Shown here one piece after another: positions 54,326-63,823 of a stretch of DNA of 64,000 nucleotides (its first letter is position 1; each line of letters opens with the position of its first letter). Source of the DNA: Rhodopseudomonas sp. P2A-2r. GTDB taxonomy: Bacteria; Pseudomonadota; Alphaproteobacteria; Rhizobiales; Xanthobacteraceae. The stretch covers positions 186,001-250,000 of the forward strand of contig NZ_CP110389.1 of assembly GCF_026015985.1 (NCBI RefSeq). Reading direction: 5' to 3'. The position numbers were made by a program, and so were the translations under genes. Below the pieces are notes generated by a model. It made no database searches, was not told the DNA's origin, and worked only from the letters and a program-made list of their open reading frames with translations.

Positions 54326-56302
54326 TTAGCCTGTCTGCGGCGACGGCGGTTGCAGCGCTGGCGCCTGACCGATGACTTCGCGAAGCCGCTGCGCAAGTTC
54401 GGCCTTGCGATAGGGCTTGACGAGGACGACAGAGCCTTCCCGGTGCTGGCCGTGCCTTGCTAGGGTTTCCAGCGCATAGCCGGATGTCAGCAGCACCGGC
54501 AATCCCGGCCGTACCTGCTGGGCGCGCTCCGCTAGCTCCCAGCCATTGATGCCGCCCGGCATCACGATGTCGGTGAACAGCACGTCGATCGAGCTATCCG
54601 CCCTCAGCTTCTCCAGCGCGTCGGCGCCATTGACGGCTGCGACCACGGCGTAGCCGAGGTTTTGCAGGCGCATCACCGCGTAGGAGCGCACGAACGGATC
54701 GTCCTCGACCACCAGGACGGTCTCGGTGCCGCTGGGGAGCACGGTTTCCTCCAGCTGAATCAGCTCCGGCGAGCGCGGCGCTTTCATCGCGGCCTGCGGC
54801 AGATAGATCCGCACGGTGGTGCCGAGGCCGGGCTCGCTGTAGATCGAGACGTGACCGCTCGACTGCTTGACGAAGCCGTAGACCATGCTGAGCCCGAGCC
54901 CGCTGCCCTTGCCGACTTCCTTGGTGGTGAAGAACGGCTCGAACACCCGGTCGATCACTTCCTTCGCCATGCCTTCGCCATCGTCGGTGATGGCCACCAG
55001 CACATAGTCGCCGGGAGCCACTTCGGGATGCAGGCGCTGGTAGTGATCGTCGAGCGATGCATTGGCGGTGGAGATGGTGAGACGACCGCCCTTGACCATC
55101 GCGTCCTGCGCATTGACGGCGAGATTGAGCACCGCGGATTCGAGCTGTGCAGGATCCGCAAAGGCCAGCGCCAGTTCCGGTTCGAACATGGTCTTGATCT
55201 CGATGTCCTCGCGCACCGTGCGACGCAGCAGCTTGTGCATGCCGTCGAGCAGCTTGTTGCACTCGATCGCTACCGGGCGAAGGATTTGCCGGCGGCTGAA
55301 CGCCAGCAGTTGCTGGGTCAGCTCGGCGCCGCGGTCGCCGGCCCTGCCGATGTCATCGGAGAGCTGCCGCAGATCCTGCCGTGCCCTCAACTGCTCGCTG
55401 AGGAATTCGGCGTTGCCGACGATCACCGTCAGCAGATTGTTGAAGTCGTGGGCGATGCCGCCGGAGAGCTGGCCGACGATCTCCATCTTCTGCGCCTGCA
55501 CCAGTTGCTCCTCGGTGCGCTTGCGTTCGGTGAGATCGTGGATGATGCCGACAAAGATCGCTTCGCCGTCCTGCTTGGCCTCGCCGACCGACAGGTCCAT
55601 CGGAAACGTGGAGCCGTCCTTGCGACGGCCCATCACCTCGCGGCCGATGCCGATGATCCGGCGCTCGCCAGTGTCGCGAAAGTGCTTGAGATAGCCGTCG
55701 TGCTCGGCGCGATAGGGCGTCGGCATCAGCACCTTGACGTTCTCGTGGATGACCTCCTCCGCGCGATACTGGAACAGCCGTTCGCAGGCGGGATTGAACA
55801 TCAGGATGCGGCCACGGGCATCGATCAGGATGACGCCATCGACCGCTGTATCGACCACCGCGCGCAGCCGCGCGGCACTTTCGCGCAGCGCCCGCTCCGT
55901 ACGCTCGCGCTCGGTAAGGTCATGGATGATACCGACGAAGATCGAGCCGTCTTCCTCCTTGGCCTCGCCGACCGACAGGTCCATGGGAAAGGTCGTTCCG
56001 CCCTTGCGCTGACCCGTCACCTCACGGCCGATGCCGATGATCTTGCGTTCGTGGGTGCTATTGTAGTTGTCGAGGTAGCGGTCGTGCTCCTGCCGGTAAT
56101 GCCCGGGCATCAGCATCTTGACGTTCTGCCCGATCACCTCGTCGGCACTGTATCCGAACAGCTTGACGCAGGCCGGATTGAATTTCAGCACCTTGCCGGC
56201 GGCATCGATCAGGATGACGCCATCGACCGCTGTCTCGACGACGGCGCGCAGCCATCGCGCGTCGGTGCTTTCCGGGATTTGCGGACTATCCGTCGGCTTC
56301 AT
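54326..56302 (-). CDS. Hybrid sensor histidine kinase with two FixL-like PAS domains
   Basis: A 658-residue cytoplasmic hybrid kinase. PAS1 about 15-130 and PAS2 about 145-258 are near duplicates with FixL-like motifs (IIGIGREV, TTFPMDLSVGEA). The HisKA phospho-acceptor is His285 (GGIAHDFNNLL). The HATPase has NLAVNAQDAM, DDGEGM and GSGLGLSMVYG. The C-terminal receiver has Asp578 (FTDIVMPGG) and a conserved Lys in LVKPYRKAE. In Bradyrhizobium FixL the heme-ligand His sits directly before IIGIG; here the residues are Lys87 and Arg215, so heme binding in that manner is not expected. The start overlaps the response-regulator gene's end. Confidence 0.92.
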   Translation of the reverse strand: MKPTDSPQIPESTDARWLRAVVETAVDGVILIDAAGKVLKFNPACVKLFGYSADEVIGQNVKMLMPGHYRQEHDRYLDNYNSTHERKIIGIGREVTGQRKGGTTFPMDLSVGEAKEEDGSIFVGIIHDLTERERTERALRESAARLRAVVDTAVDGVILIDARGRILMFNPACERLFQYRAEEVIHENVKVLMPTPYRAEHDGYLKHFRDTGERRIIGIGREVMGRRKDGSTFPMDLSVGEAKQDGEAIFVGIIHDLTERKRTEEQLVQAQKMEIVGQLSGGIAHDFNNLLTVIVGNAEFLSEQLRARQDLRQLSDDIGRAGDRGAELTQQLLAFSRRQILRPVAIECNKLLDGMHKLLRRTVREDIEIKTMFEPELALAFADPAQLESAVLNLAVNAQDAMVKGGRLTISTANASLDDHYQRLHPEVAPGDYVLVAITDDGEGMAKEVIDRVFEPFFTTKEVGKGSGLGLSMVYGFVKQSSGHVSIYSEPGLGTTVRIYLPQAAMKAPRSPELIQLEETVLPSGTETVLVVEDDPFVRSYAVMRLQNLGYAVVAAVNGADALEKLRADSSIDVLFTDIVMPGGINGWELAERAQQVRPGLPVLLTSGYALETLARHGQHREGSVVLVKPYRKAELAQRLREVIGQAPALQPPSPQTG

Positions 56303-56726
56303 GCGGATAACTTTCGCTTTCGCGCAGACAGGCATCGATCACAGCCATCAGGGTGGCCGGCGTGAACGGCTTGCGCAGGCATCGCGACGCACCGAGACCC
56401 AGCGCCATGCGCAGGAAATCAGGCGCAGGCGCACGCTGCTCGGCGAACACGTAGCCAGAGATGGCAATCAAAGGTATCTGCGGGGCACGTTCGTGGAACA
56501 CCCTGATGGACTCGAAGCCGCGCATGTGCGGCATGAAAATGTCGACGATCATGACATCGAAATGTGTGCGCTCAAGTTCCCGCAAGCCGCTTTCTCCGCC
56601 ATCGGCGACGACGACGTTGAAGCCGCGATGATTGAGCCAGGCGCGAATCGCTGATCGGACCAGAAGATCGTCATCGACGACGAGGACTTGGAGCACAATT
56701 GCCTCCCTGTGCACAGCGTTGTTCAC
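56286..56726 (-). CDS. Single-domain response regulator
   Basis: A 146-residue receiver-only protein. Acidic pocket DDD at 18-20, phospho-acceptor Asp62 (MIVDIFMPHMRG), Ser in LIAISGY and Lys in RCLRKPF. There is no output domain, so it may relay phosphate or act by protein contacts (CheY/Spo0F style). It overlaps the hybrid kinase start by 17 bases; the pair is co-transcribed. A start a few codons later is possible. Confidence 0.9.
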   Translation of the reverse strand: MNNAVHREAIVLQVLVVDDDLLVRSAIRAWLNHRGFNVVVADGGESGLRELERTHFDVMIVDIFMPHMRGFESIRVFHERAPQIPLIAISGYVFAEQRAPAPDFLRMALGLGASRCLRKPFTPATLMAVIDACLRESESYPHEADG

Positions 56727-57095
56727 GCGACACGTCCCGTCAACTGAGATTGCACCGTGTGAGTGAGGCTACAACATGGACGTGCTGCAGCAGGGACTTG
56801 CACGCTGGTTGCGTCAAGGGCAGCGCTGAACATAAGCGCGATTCTGCGCGAAAAAGACGATAAACTGCGTAGATCGCTTATCATGCTACCCGGTCAGGCA
56901 CAGTTCGCTTGGGTATTTGACGTTCCGAGCGACTCGCAAGTCGATCGTCTGCCGCGCTCGGCCAATCGCGTCGGTGATCTCGCGTCGAGAGGCAGATGTC
57001 GCGACGCCACGAAGTACAACGGAGGTCGCCATCTGGCTCTTGTCCAAATACAGGGACATGAATACCTCTCGGACAACGATTTTGCTGAGGAACCC
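56727..57095. other. Intergenic region, divergent promoters
   Basis: About 370 bases between the response regulator and the EI24-like gene. An open frame in line with the EI24-like gene exists, but its translation is not protein-like and lacks a ribosome-binding site. I see no RNA gene or repeat here. Confidence 0.4.
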
Positions 57096-57851
57096 ATGAT
57101 GCTCGATGCCGCCGCGAAGGCACTTTCGCAGATCCTGTCGCCGCCGATGCGCGCCATCCTGTGGAAGTCGATCGGGCTGGCGCTGGTGCTGATCGTGGTG
57201 CTCGCGATCGGACTGCAGCGCCTGCTGAGCTGGTTCGCAGTGTCCGGCGAAGTCTGGGCCGAGACGGCGTTGGGACCGGGCTCCCACGGCGCACTCAACG
57301 TGCTGGCGTGGATCCTGTCGATCGCCGCCGGCCTCGGCGTGGTGCTGGGCGCGGTTTTCCTGATGCCCGCAATCACGTCGCTGGTGGCCAGCGTGTTCGT
57401 CGACGACGTCGCCGACATCGTCGAGCGCGAGCACTATCCGGCCGAGCGCGTCGGCACTGCGCTGCCGTTCGGCCTCGCCATCACCGAGGGCGTCAAGACG
57501 GCCCTGCTGACCATCCTGGTCTATCTGGTCGCGCTGCCCTTCGTGTTCCTCGCGGGCCTCGGCTTCATCGCCTTCTTCATCGCCACGGCCTGGCTGCTGG
57601 GGCGCGAATATTTCGAGCTTGCCGCCATGCGGTTCCGCTCGCCGGCCGAGGCCAAGCTGATGCGCAAGCAATATGCCGGCACGATCTTCACCGCCGGCCT
57701 GGTGATCGCCGCCTTCGTTTCGATCCCCATCGTCAACCTCGCCACGCCCTTGTTCGGCATGGCCTTCATGGTGCACATGCACAAGCGACTGAGCGGCCCA
57801 CGCCCCGAGCTGATCGAGCCCGCGCGGCCGGGCAGAATGCCGATGGCCTGA
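57096..57851 (+). CDS. EI24/CysZ-like integral membrane protein
   Basis: A 251-residue membrane protein with about four long hydrophobic segments (LWKSIGLALVLIVVLAIGLQRLL, LNVLAWILSIAAGLGVVLGAVFLMPAI, LTILVYLVALPFVFLAGLGFIAFFIATAWLLGREYFELAAMRF, AGLVIAAFVSIPIVNLATPLFGMAFMVHM). LLGREYFELAAMR and the IPIVNLATPLFG loop are typical of the EI24 (etoposide-induced)/CysZ family. CysZ imports sulfate in Escherichia coli; function here is unproven. The start has GAGGA upstream. The next gene starts five bases after its stop. Confidence 0.88.
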   Translation: MMLDAAAKALSQILSPPMRAILWKSIGLALVLIVVLAIGLQRLLSWFAVSGEVWAETALGPGSHGALNVLAWILSIAAGLGVVLGAVFLMPAITSLVASVFVDDVADIVEREHYPAERVGTALPFGLAITEGVKTALLTILVYLVALPFVFLAGLGFIAFFIATAWLLGREYFELAAMRFRSPAEAKLMRKQYAGTIFTAGLVIAAFVSIPIVNLATPLFGMAFMVHMHKRLSGPRPELIEPARPGRMPMA

Positions 57852-57855
57852 CACG

Positions 57856-59010
57856 ATGGCGCGCAGCCCCGCCCAACCTTTGATGTTGACCAAGGCGCAG
57901 GGGCGAAACGTCTGGCTGCGCGCGCAGCGGCTCGACACATCCGCGCCGTTCGGCGACGGGCCGCGGGCCACGGCGGCGGCGATCGACCATCTCGGCTATG
58001 TGCAGATCGACACCATCAACGTCATCGAGCGCTGCCACCACCACATCCTGTTCACCCGCATCCCGGCCTATCGGCGCGCCGACCTGCAGCAGGCCCAGAG
58101 CGTCGACAAGAGCGTGTTCGAATACTGGACCCACGCGCTGGCCTACGTGCCGTCGAAGGACCTGCGCTTCTTCCTGCCCGCCATGAAGCGGCACAAGCGC
58201 GAGGGTCACAAGTGGTTCGGCACCGTGACGCCGGCGGATCTGCGAAAAGTGCTGACGCTGATCCGCACGGACGGCGCGCTGACCATTCGCGACATCGACG
58301 ACGACGTGCTGGTGGACAAGCAGCATGCGTGGGGCAGCCGCAAGCCGTCGAAGCGCGCGCTGCAACTGGCATTCTACACCGGCGTGCTGACCGTCAGCGC
58401 ACGCGACGGCATGCTCAAGACCTATGAGCTGATGGAGCGCCATTTCGGCTGGGACAGGCTGCCGAAGCCAGCCTCGCCATCGGACAGACTGGGCTATCTG
58501 CTCGACCGCGCGCTGCGCGCGCAGGGTCTCGTCAGCCTCGATTCGATCTGCCATCTCGCCGCCGGCAGCAAGCCGGCGATCCGCAAGGTGATCGAGACGC
58601 GCGTCCGGCGCGGCGAGTTGGTGCCGGTGGCGCTGGAAGGCGCCGGCAAGGTCGAGCACTGGGGCCAGCCGGAGGTGCTGGAGAGTTCCGGCGACGCTTC
58701 AGAACTGGTGCACATCCTGTCGCCCTTCGATCCGCTGATCATCCAGCGCAAGCGCACGCATCTGTTCTTCGATTACGAACATCGCTTCGAAGCCTATTTG
58801 CCCAAGGAGAAGCGGCTGTTCGGCTACTTCGCCTTGCCGGTGCTGGTCGGCGACCGCATCGTCGCCGCCATCGATCTCAAGACCGATCGCAAGCAGCAGA
58901 AGCTGCTGATGCAGAAATGGAGCTGGGTCGGCGGCCGCGCGCCGAAGGGCATGAAGGCGCGCATCGAGGACGAGCTGCACCGGTTCGAGCGGTTTCAGCT
59001 GGCGGAGTGA
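57856..59010 (+). CDS. Winged-helix DNA glycosylase family protein (AlkX/YcaQ-like)
   Basis: A 384-residue member of the HTH_42 family. The N-terminal winged helix contains the motif VQIDTINVIER (Gln50-Ile51-Asp52), the Q-x-D catalytic motif of AlkX/YcaQ interstrand crosslink glycosylases (AlkZ has Q-x-Q). The conserved FDPLIIQRKRTHLFFDYEHRFEAYLPKEKRLFGYFALPVLVGDR segment is the family signature near residue 300. Probable role: removal of bulky N-alkyl adducts or crosslinks. It is translated right after the EI24-like gene. Confidence 0.88.
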   Translation: MARSPAQPLMLTKAQGRNVWLRAQRLDTSAPFGDGPRATAAAIDHLGYVQIDTINVIERCHHHILFTRIPAYRRADLQQAQSVDKSVFEYWTHALAYVPSKDLRFFLPAMKRHKREGHKWFGTVTPADLRKVLTLIRTDGALTIRDIDDDVLVDKQHAWGSRKPSKRALQLAFYTGVLTVSARDGMLKTYELMERHFGWDRLPKPASPSDRLGYLLDRALRAQGLVSLDSICHLAAGSKPAIRKVIETRVRRGELVPVALEGAGKVEHWGQPEVLESSGDASELVHILSPFDPLIIQRKRTHLFFDYEHRFEAYLPKEKRLFGYFALPVLVGDRIVAAIDLKTDRKQQKLLMQKWSWVGGRAPKGMKARIEDELHRFERFQLAE

Positions 59011-59031
59011 ATCGACGCACGCTCAGTCGTT

Positions 59032-59157
59032 CCCCGGACGCAGTGCACTACGCTGCACTTGCAGCGTGGTGCGCTGAAGATCAGGGGCCCAGCTCAGCTA
59101 AGAAAGCTGGATCCCGGACGCGGAGCAGCGCAAGTGCGCTGCACCGCGTCCGGGAAA
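59032..59157. repeat. Family-A palindromic repeat
   Basis: TCCCCGGACGCAGTGCACTACGC ... GCACCGCGTCCGGGAA between convergent genes. On the reverse strand it reads TGGGCCCCTGATCTTCAGCG, another relative of the IS110 target. Confidence 0.8.
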
Positions 59158-59182
59158 CGCGACAGCGTCCAATACACGTCAG

Positions 59183-59950
59183 CTACACCGTCTTCTCCGG
59201 CCACCTGCAGAGATCGTTGATCACGCACTTCTCGCACAATGGCCGCCGCGCCAGGCAGGTGTAGCGCCCGTGCAGGATCAGCCAGTGATGCGCGTGCATC
59301 ATGAACTCCTCCGGGATCGCACGCTCCAGCTCGAGCTCGACCTCGAGCACGTTCTTGCCCGGTGCCATGCCGGTGCGGTTGCCGACGCGGAACACGTGGG
59401 TGTCCACCGCCATGGTGTGTTCGCCGAACGCCATGTTGAGCACCACATTGGCGGTCTTGCGGCCGGCACCGGGCAGCGATTCCAGCTCGGCGCGGGTGCG
59501 CGGCACCACGCCGCCGAATTCGGCGATCAGTTTCTCCGACAGCGCGATGACGTTCCTGGCCTTGTTGCGGTAGAGACCAATGGTCTTGATGTGCTCGCGC
59601 ACTGTCTCCTCGCCGAGTTCGACCATCTTCTGCGGCGTGTCGGCAATGGCGAACAGGGCGCGGGTCGCCTTGTTGACGCCGGCGTCGGTGGCCTGGGCCG
59701 ACAGCACCACCGCCACCAGCAGCGTGAACGGATTGACGTGCTCCAGCTCGCCCTTCGGCTCCGGATTCACCCGGCGGAAGCGCACGAAGGCCTCACGGAC
59801 CTCGGCAGGGCTCCAAGGCTTTAAAGAATTGGGTTTCAGCTTTTTCGGCTTCGGCGCAGCCTTGCCGACTTTGGCCTTCGGCGTGGCGCCGACGGATTTT
59901 GCGGCGGTTCCGATTTTCCTGGCCGGCAGCTTGCGGGTGATTTTCGCCAT
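59183..59950 (-). CDS. nth: Endonuclease III
   Basis: Base-excision repair glycosylase/AP lyase for oxidised pyrimidines, 255 residues. The helix-hairpin-helix is LESLPGAGRKTANVVLN with catalytic Lys165 and Asp183 (AVDTHVFRVGNRTG). The [4Fe-4S] loop CLARRPLCEKCVINDLC is near the C-terminus. A Lys/Ala/Pro-rich tail of about 45 residues precedes the core, longer than in Escherichia coli Nth (211 residues). The frame extends further upstream over the divergent DUF2244 gene; the 59950 ATG avoids this. Confidence 0.96.
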   Translation of the reverse strand: MAKITRKLPARKIGTAAKSVGATPKAKVGKAAPKPKKLKPNSLKPWSPAEVREAFVRFRRVNPEPKGELEHVNPFTLLVAVVLSAQATDAGVNKATRALFAIADTPQKMVELGEETVREHIKTIGLYRNKARNVIALSEKLIAEFGGVVPRTRAELESLPGAGRKTANVVLNMAFGEHTMAVDTHVFRVGNRTGMAPGKNVLEVELELERAIPEEFMMHAHHWLILHGRYTCLARRPLCEKCVINDLCRWPEKTV

Positions 59951-59972
59951 GATCGGGATATACTGACAGCCG

Positions 59973-60491
59973 ATGACACCCGGCAACGATTTTGACGAAG
60001 CGGCAGAGCCAAAGCTGTTCACGGCGCTGCTGACCCCACACCGCTCGCTCAGCCGCACCGGCTTTCTGGCGCTGATGCTGTTCGTCGGTGGCGTCTCGTT
60101 CATCGCCGGCATCGTCTTCCTGATGATGGGCGCCTGGCCGGTGTTCGGCTTTTTCGGCCTCGACGTGCTGGCGATCTGGTGGGCGTTCCGGGTCAGCTAC
60201 CGCCGCGCCGGGGACACCGAGGAGATCACCGTCACGCCGACCGAGCTGCGGGTGCGCCGGGTCAGCCATCGCGGCCAGGTGGTCGAATGGGTGCTCAATC
60301 CGCTGTGGGTCCAGCTCGACCATGTCACCCACGAAGAATTCGGCATCGAGCAGCTGTTCCTGGTCTCGCGCGGCCGGCGGGTGTCCATCGCCAGGTTCCT
60401 CGGACCGGACGAAAAAGCCAGCTTCGTCAAAGCCTTCAGAGCCGCGCTGCAGGCCGCCAAACGGGGCCCGACCTATAATCCGCTGACATGA
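59973..60491 (+). CDS. DUF2244 family membrane protein
   Basis: A 172-residue protein with two adjacent transmembrane helices near 30-68 (FLALMLFVGGVSFIAGIVFLMM and PVFGFFGLDVLAIWWAF). The soluble C-terminal part (EEITVTPTELRVRRVSHRGQVVEWVLNP...FLVSRGRRVSIARFLGPDEKASF) matches DUF2244. These proteins occur beside nth or cytochrome oxidase genes in alphaproteobacteria; function unknown. It is divergent from nth with 22 bases between starts. Confidence 0.88.
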   Translation: MTPGNDFDEAAEPKLFTALLTPHRSLSRTGFLALMLFVGGVSFIAGIVFLMMGAWPVFGFFGLDVLAIWWAFRVSYRRAGDTEEITVTPTELRVRRVSHRGQVVEWVLNPLWVQLDHVTHEEFGIEQLFLVSRGRRVSIARFLGPDEKASFVKAFRAALQAAKRGPTYNPLT

Positions 60492-60545
60492 CCGCAGGTC
60501 GGAAATCGGGTGGTTGGCAACGTTGCCCGGGGCTAGCTTGCAGCC

Positions 60546-61454
60546 ATGATGAACCTCGCCAAAAACCTAGCGATGAGTGACCATCGCCTCACCCGGCCCG
60601 GCGCCCAGGATGCCGCCTTGCGCGACTATGATTGCGTGCGCCGCGCCATCGCCTTCATCTCGGCGCGCTGGCGCAGCCAGCCGGAGATCGAGGCCATCGC
60701 CGACGCCGCCGGACTCACGCCCGATGAGCTGCATCACCTGTTCCGGCGCTGGGCCGGGCTCACGCCGAAGGCCTTCATGCAGGCGCTGACGCTGGACCAT
60801 GCCAAGGGCCTGCTGCGCGATTCCGCCAGCGTGCTCGACGCGGCGCTGGACTCAGGCCTGTCCGGCCCCGGCCGGCTGCACGACCTGTTCGTCACCCATG
60901 AGGCCATGTCGCCCGGCGAATGGAAAACCGGCGGCGCCGGCATGGAGCTGCGCTATGGCTTCCATCCCTGTCCGTTCGGCTCGGCCATCGTGATCTCCAG
61001 CGATCGCGGGCTTGCCGGACTGGCATTTTCCGATCCCGGCGAGGAGCAGCCGGCCTTCGCCGACATGGCCGCGCGCTGGCCGCGCGCGACATTCATTGCG
61101 GACAATGCAGGCACCGCCGCCATGGCGCGGCGCATCTTCGACGCCAGGCTGTGGAATCCGGAGCAGCCGCTGCGCGTGCTGCTGATCGGCACCGATTTCG
61201 AGGTCCGGGTCTGGGAGACGCTGCTGAAGATCCCGATGGGCCGCGCGGTCTGCTACTCGGACATCGCCAGCAAGATCGACAGCCCGAAGGCCTCGCGTGC
61301 CGTGGGTGCGGCGGTCGGCAAGAACCCGATCTCCTTCGTGGTGCCGTGCCATCGCGCGCTCGGCAAGTCCGGCGCGCTGACCGGCTATCACTGGGGCATC
61401 ACCCGCAAGCAGGCGATGATCGGCTGGGAAGCGGGTCAGGTGGGGGCGAATTGA
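60546..61454 (+). CDS. Ada-like fusion: AraC-type HTH plus methylated-DNA-protein cysteine methyltransferase
   Basis: A 302-residue two-domain protein. Residues about 25-115 form an AraC-type DNA-binding domain (IEAIADAAGLTPDELHHLFRRWAGLTPKAFMQALTL). About 130-300 form the O6-alkylguanine methyltransferase with the acceptor Cys in SFVVPCHRALGKSG and the arginine-finger segment KASRAVGAAVGKNP. The N-terminal Zn/Cys methylphosphotriester domain of Ada is missing, so it repairs DNA but cannot sense damage the Ada way. The start could be the second codon or a Met nine codons in. Confidence 0.93.
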   Translation: MMNLAKNLAMSDHRLTRPGAQDAALRDYDCVRRAIAFISARWRSQPEIEAIADAAGLTPDELHHLFRRWAGLTPKAFMQALTLDHAKGLLRDSASVLDAALDSGLSGPGRLHDLFVTHEAMSPGEWKTGGAGMELRYGFHPCPFGSAIVISSDRGLAGLAFSDPGEEQPAFADMAARWPRATFIADNAGTAAMARRIFDARLWNPEQPLRVLLIGTDFEVRVWETLLKIPMGRAVCYSDIASKIDSPKASRAVGAAVGKNPISFVVPCHRALGKSGALTGYHWGITRKQAMIGWEAGQVGAN

Positions 61455-61485
61455 TACGCCGCCACGTCGGTGCCTCAAACTCTCA

Positions 61486-61605
61486 TGTCATCCCCGCGCA
61501 TGCGGGGATCCAGTAGACACCGGCGCCGCGACTCCATCACGACTGCCGGCGATTACTGGATCGCCCGGTCCAGGCGCGCAATTGCGCGCCGGCCGGGCGA
61601 TGACA
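61486..61605. repeat. Family-B palindromic repeat
   Basis: TGTCATCCCCGC...GGATCCAGTA and TACTGGATCGCCC...GGGCGATGACA in inverted orientation, each with an inner stem-loop. Related to the copies at 6.2 and 29.6 kb. Confidence 0.8.
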
Positions 61606-61661
61606 GTTGAGAGGGCTGGAAAGCGGGTCAGGTAGGGGGAACTACTAGACTTCCAATCGTG

Positions 61662-61781
61662 TCCCGGACGCGATGCGGCATTCTTATGCCGCTTCGCAGA
61701 TCCGGGACCCAGCCCTTGATCACAAATGGGCCCCTGCAGCGCACTACGCCGCTCCGCGGCGCACTGCGCTGCGTCCGGGGT
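61662..61781. repeat. Family-A palindromic repeat
   Basis: TCCCGGACGCGATGCGGC ... CTGCGTCCGGGG. It contains ATGGGCCCCTGCAGCGCACTACG, which overlaps the left target of the IS110 element. Confidence 0.8.
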
Positions 61782-61788
61782 ACGAGAC

Positions 61789-62412
61789 CTACCCCGCCAG
61801 ATCGAGCTTCGACGCCACCGTGGAATCCGCATTGAGCCGGTAGATGATCGGCACGCCGGTGGCCAGTTCGCGGGCCAGGATGCCTTCCGGCGACAGCTTC
61901 TCCAGCACCATGATCAGCGCGCGCAGCGAGTTGCCGTGGGCGGCGACCAGCGTGCGCTGGCCGCGCAGCACGCAGGGCAGGATCTCCTGCACGTAATACG
62001 GCAACGTGCGGGCCAAGGTGTCCTTGAGGCTTTCGCCGCCGGGCGGCGGCACGTCGTAGGACCGGCGCCAGATCAGCACCTGCTCCTCGCCCCACTTCTT
62101 GCGGGCGTCGTCCTTGTTGAGGCCGGACAGATCGCCGTAGTCGCGTTCGTTCAGCGCCTGATGCCGGGTGATCGGCAGGCCGGTCTGGCCCATCTCCGTC
62201 AGCGCCAGATCCAGCGTGTGCTGGGCCCGGGTCAGCGCCGAAGTAAAGGCGATGTCGAACACCAGCCCCTGCGCCTTCAGCTTCTGCCCGGCTTCCTTCG
62301 CCTCGGCCACGCCCTTCTCGGTGAGGTCGGGGTCCTTCCAGCCGGTGAAGAGATTTTTCAGATTCCAGTCGCTCTGGCCGTGACGCACGAGCACGAGAAG
62401 GCGGTCGGTCAT
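61789..62412 (-). CDS. gpmA: 2,3-bisphosphoglycerate-dependent phosphoglycerate mutase
   Basis: Glycolytic/gluconeogenic enzyme interconverting 3- and 2-phosphoglycerate, 207 residues. The phospho-His is His11 in [10 protein letters not shown]. The second His is in [14 protein letters not shown]. The specificity segment [26 protein letters not shown] is present. It is somewhat shorter than the enteric enzyme (250 residues), as is normal in alphaproteobacteria. It starts 18 bases after dapB on the same strand. Confidence 0.96.
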   Translation of the reverse strand: MTDRLLVLVRHGQSDWNLKNLFTGWKDPDLTEKGVAEAKEAGQKLKAQGLVFDIAFTSALTRAQHTLDLALTEMGQTGLPITRHQALNERDYGDLSGLNKDDARKKWGEEQVLIWRRSYDVPPPGGESLKDTLARTLPYYVQEILPCVLRGQRTLVAAHGNSLRALIMVLEKLSPEGILARELATGVPIIYRLNADSTVASKLDLAG

Positions 62413-62430
62413 TCCTGATTCCGTTTCTGC

Positions 62431-63246
62431 TTAGATGTCACCCAGGCCGAGCACGTCGGCCATCGAATACAGTCCGGGCTTCTTGCCATGCGCCCATAGC
62501 GCCGCCTTCAGCGCGCCGTGGGCGAACAGCATGCGGTCCTCGGACTTGTGCGTCAGCTCGATGCGCTCATAGGGCCCGGCGAAGATCACGCTGTGATCGC
62601 CCGACACGGTGCCGCCTCGCAGGCTGGCGAAGCCTATGTCGCCGGCAGTGCGGGCGCCGGTAATGCCGTCGCGGCCGCGCGCCGAATGATCCGCCAGCAC
62701 GATGCCGCGGCCTTGCGCTGCGGCTTCGCCGAGCATCAAAGCGGTGCCCGACGGCGCGTCGATCTTGGCGCGGTGATGCATCTCGACGATCTCGATGTCG
62801 AAGCCCTCGCCAAGCGACTGCGCCACGCGCTTGACCAGCGCCGCCAGCAGGTTGACGCCGAGGCTCATGTTGAACGACTGCACCACGATGGCCTGCGAGG
62901 TGACGCTCTTGATGACCGCATTGTCGGAGGCCGACAGCCCGGTGGTGCCGATCACATGGACGATGCCGCGCTCGGCGGCGATCGCCACATTGGCGATGGT
63001 GGCGGCGGGAACGGTGAAGTCGAGGATGCCGTCGGCATCCTTCGACATGGTCCACAGATCGGCCGACAGCTTGACGCCGCTGGCCGGCAGTCCGGCCAGC
63101 ACGCCGGCATCCTTGCCGAGCAGTTCCGAGGTCGGCGCTTCCAGCGCTCCGACCACCACGGCGCCTTCGGTGTCCGAAATGGCGCGGATCAATGCCCGGC
63201 CCATGCGGCCGCCGGCGCCAGCAACGATCAATCGCATTGGGGACAT
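62431..63246 (-). CDS. dapB: 4-hydroxy-tetrahydrodipicolinate reductase
   Basis: NAD(P)H-dependent step of lysine/diaminopimelate synthesis, 271 residues. The nucleotide motif is [19 protein letters not shown]. The catalytic signature is [16 protein letters not shown], with Lys as general acid. GTTGLSAS and the C-terminal [14 protein letters not shown] are as expected. The full-length start has [10 protein letters not shown]. It is upstream of gpmA. Confidence 0.97.
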   Translation of the reverse strand: MSPMRLIVAGAGGRMGRALIRAISDTEGAVVVGALEAPTSELLGKDAGVLAGLPASGVKLSADLWTMSKDADGILDFTVPAATIANVAIAAERGIVHVIGTTGLSASDNAVIKSVTSQAIVVQSFNMSLGVNLLAALVKRVAQSLGEGFDIEIVEMHHRAKIDAPSGTALMLGEAAAQGRGIVLADHSARGRDGITGARTAGDIGFASLRGGTVSGDHSVIFAGPYERIELTHKSEDRMLFAHGALKAALWAHGKKPGLYSMADVLGLGDI

Positions 63247-63352
63247 CGAACGCCTTTCAAGTCTGTAGGGGCGATATAACCACGCCGCGGCCCTGCGGCA
63301 ACACGCGCCGTCGGATACCGGGCGTCAAACGGCTGAAACAGTGACGCCATGC

Positions 63353-63655
63353 TTAAGGTTGCGGACCGTCATAGCCTTCGATGATCACCAGATCGCCTTC
63401 GGAATGCGGCGCGCGCATCGCCACCAGACGCTGGTATTCCGGCGAATTGTAGCAGGCCAGCGCGGTGGCGTAGTCCTTGAATTCCAGCACCACGTTGCGC
63501 GAGCGGGAACTGCCCTCCCGCGTCTCGTGCTGCCCGCCGCGCACCAGGAATTTGGCGCCGAATGCCGCGAATACCGCGCCGTTCTGCGCGATGTAGTCCT
63601 TGTAGCCGTCCATGTTGTGCACATCGATGCGTGCGACCCAGTAACCCTTGGCCAT
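63353..63655 (-). CDS. DUF1330 family protein
   Basis: A 100-residue dimeric alpha/beta-barrel-type small protein. It starts MAKGYWVARIDVHNMDGYKDYIAQNGAVFAAFGAKFLVRGG and has the ETREGSSRSRNVVLEFKDYATALACYNSPEYQ segment typical of DUF1330. No activity is established for the family. AGGACC precedes the start. It lies between pyrF and dapB on the same strand. Confidence 0.92.
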   Translation of the reverse strand: MAKGYWVARIDVHNMDGYKDYIAQNGAVFAAFGAKFLVRGGQHETREGSSRSRNVVLEFKDYATALACYNSPEYQRLVAMRAPHSEGDLVIIEGYDGPQP

Positions 63656-63702
63656 ATGGTCCTCCGTGATTTCGTTGTTTCTTGCAGCAACTTCCCTTGT
63701 TT

Positions 63703-63818
63703 CCCGGGCGCGCTGCAGCGTTCTTTACGCTGCTGCGCAGACCCGGGATCCCGATTTTCTCGATACCGGGACCCCGGCTCTGCGAAGCAACACTACGTGT
63801 TGCATCGAGTCCGGGGCA
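63703..63818. repeat. Family-A palindromic repeat
   Basis: TCCCGGGCGCGCTGCAGCG ... CATCGAGTCCGGGG, two stem-loops between pyrF and the DUF1330 gene. Confidence 0.8.
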
Positions 63819-63823
63819 CAATA

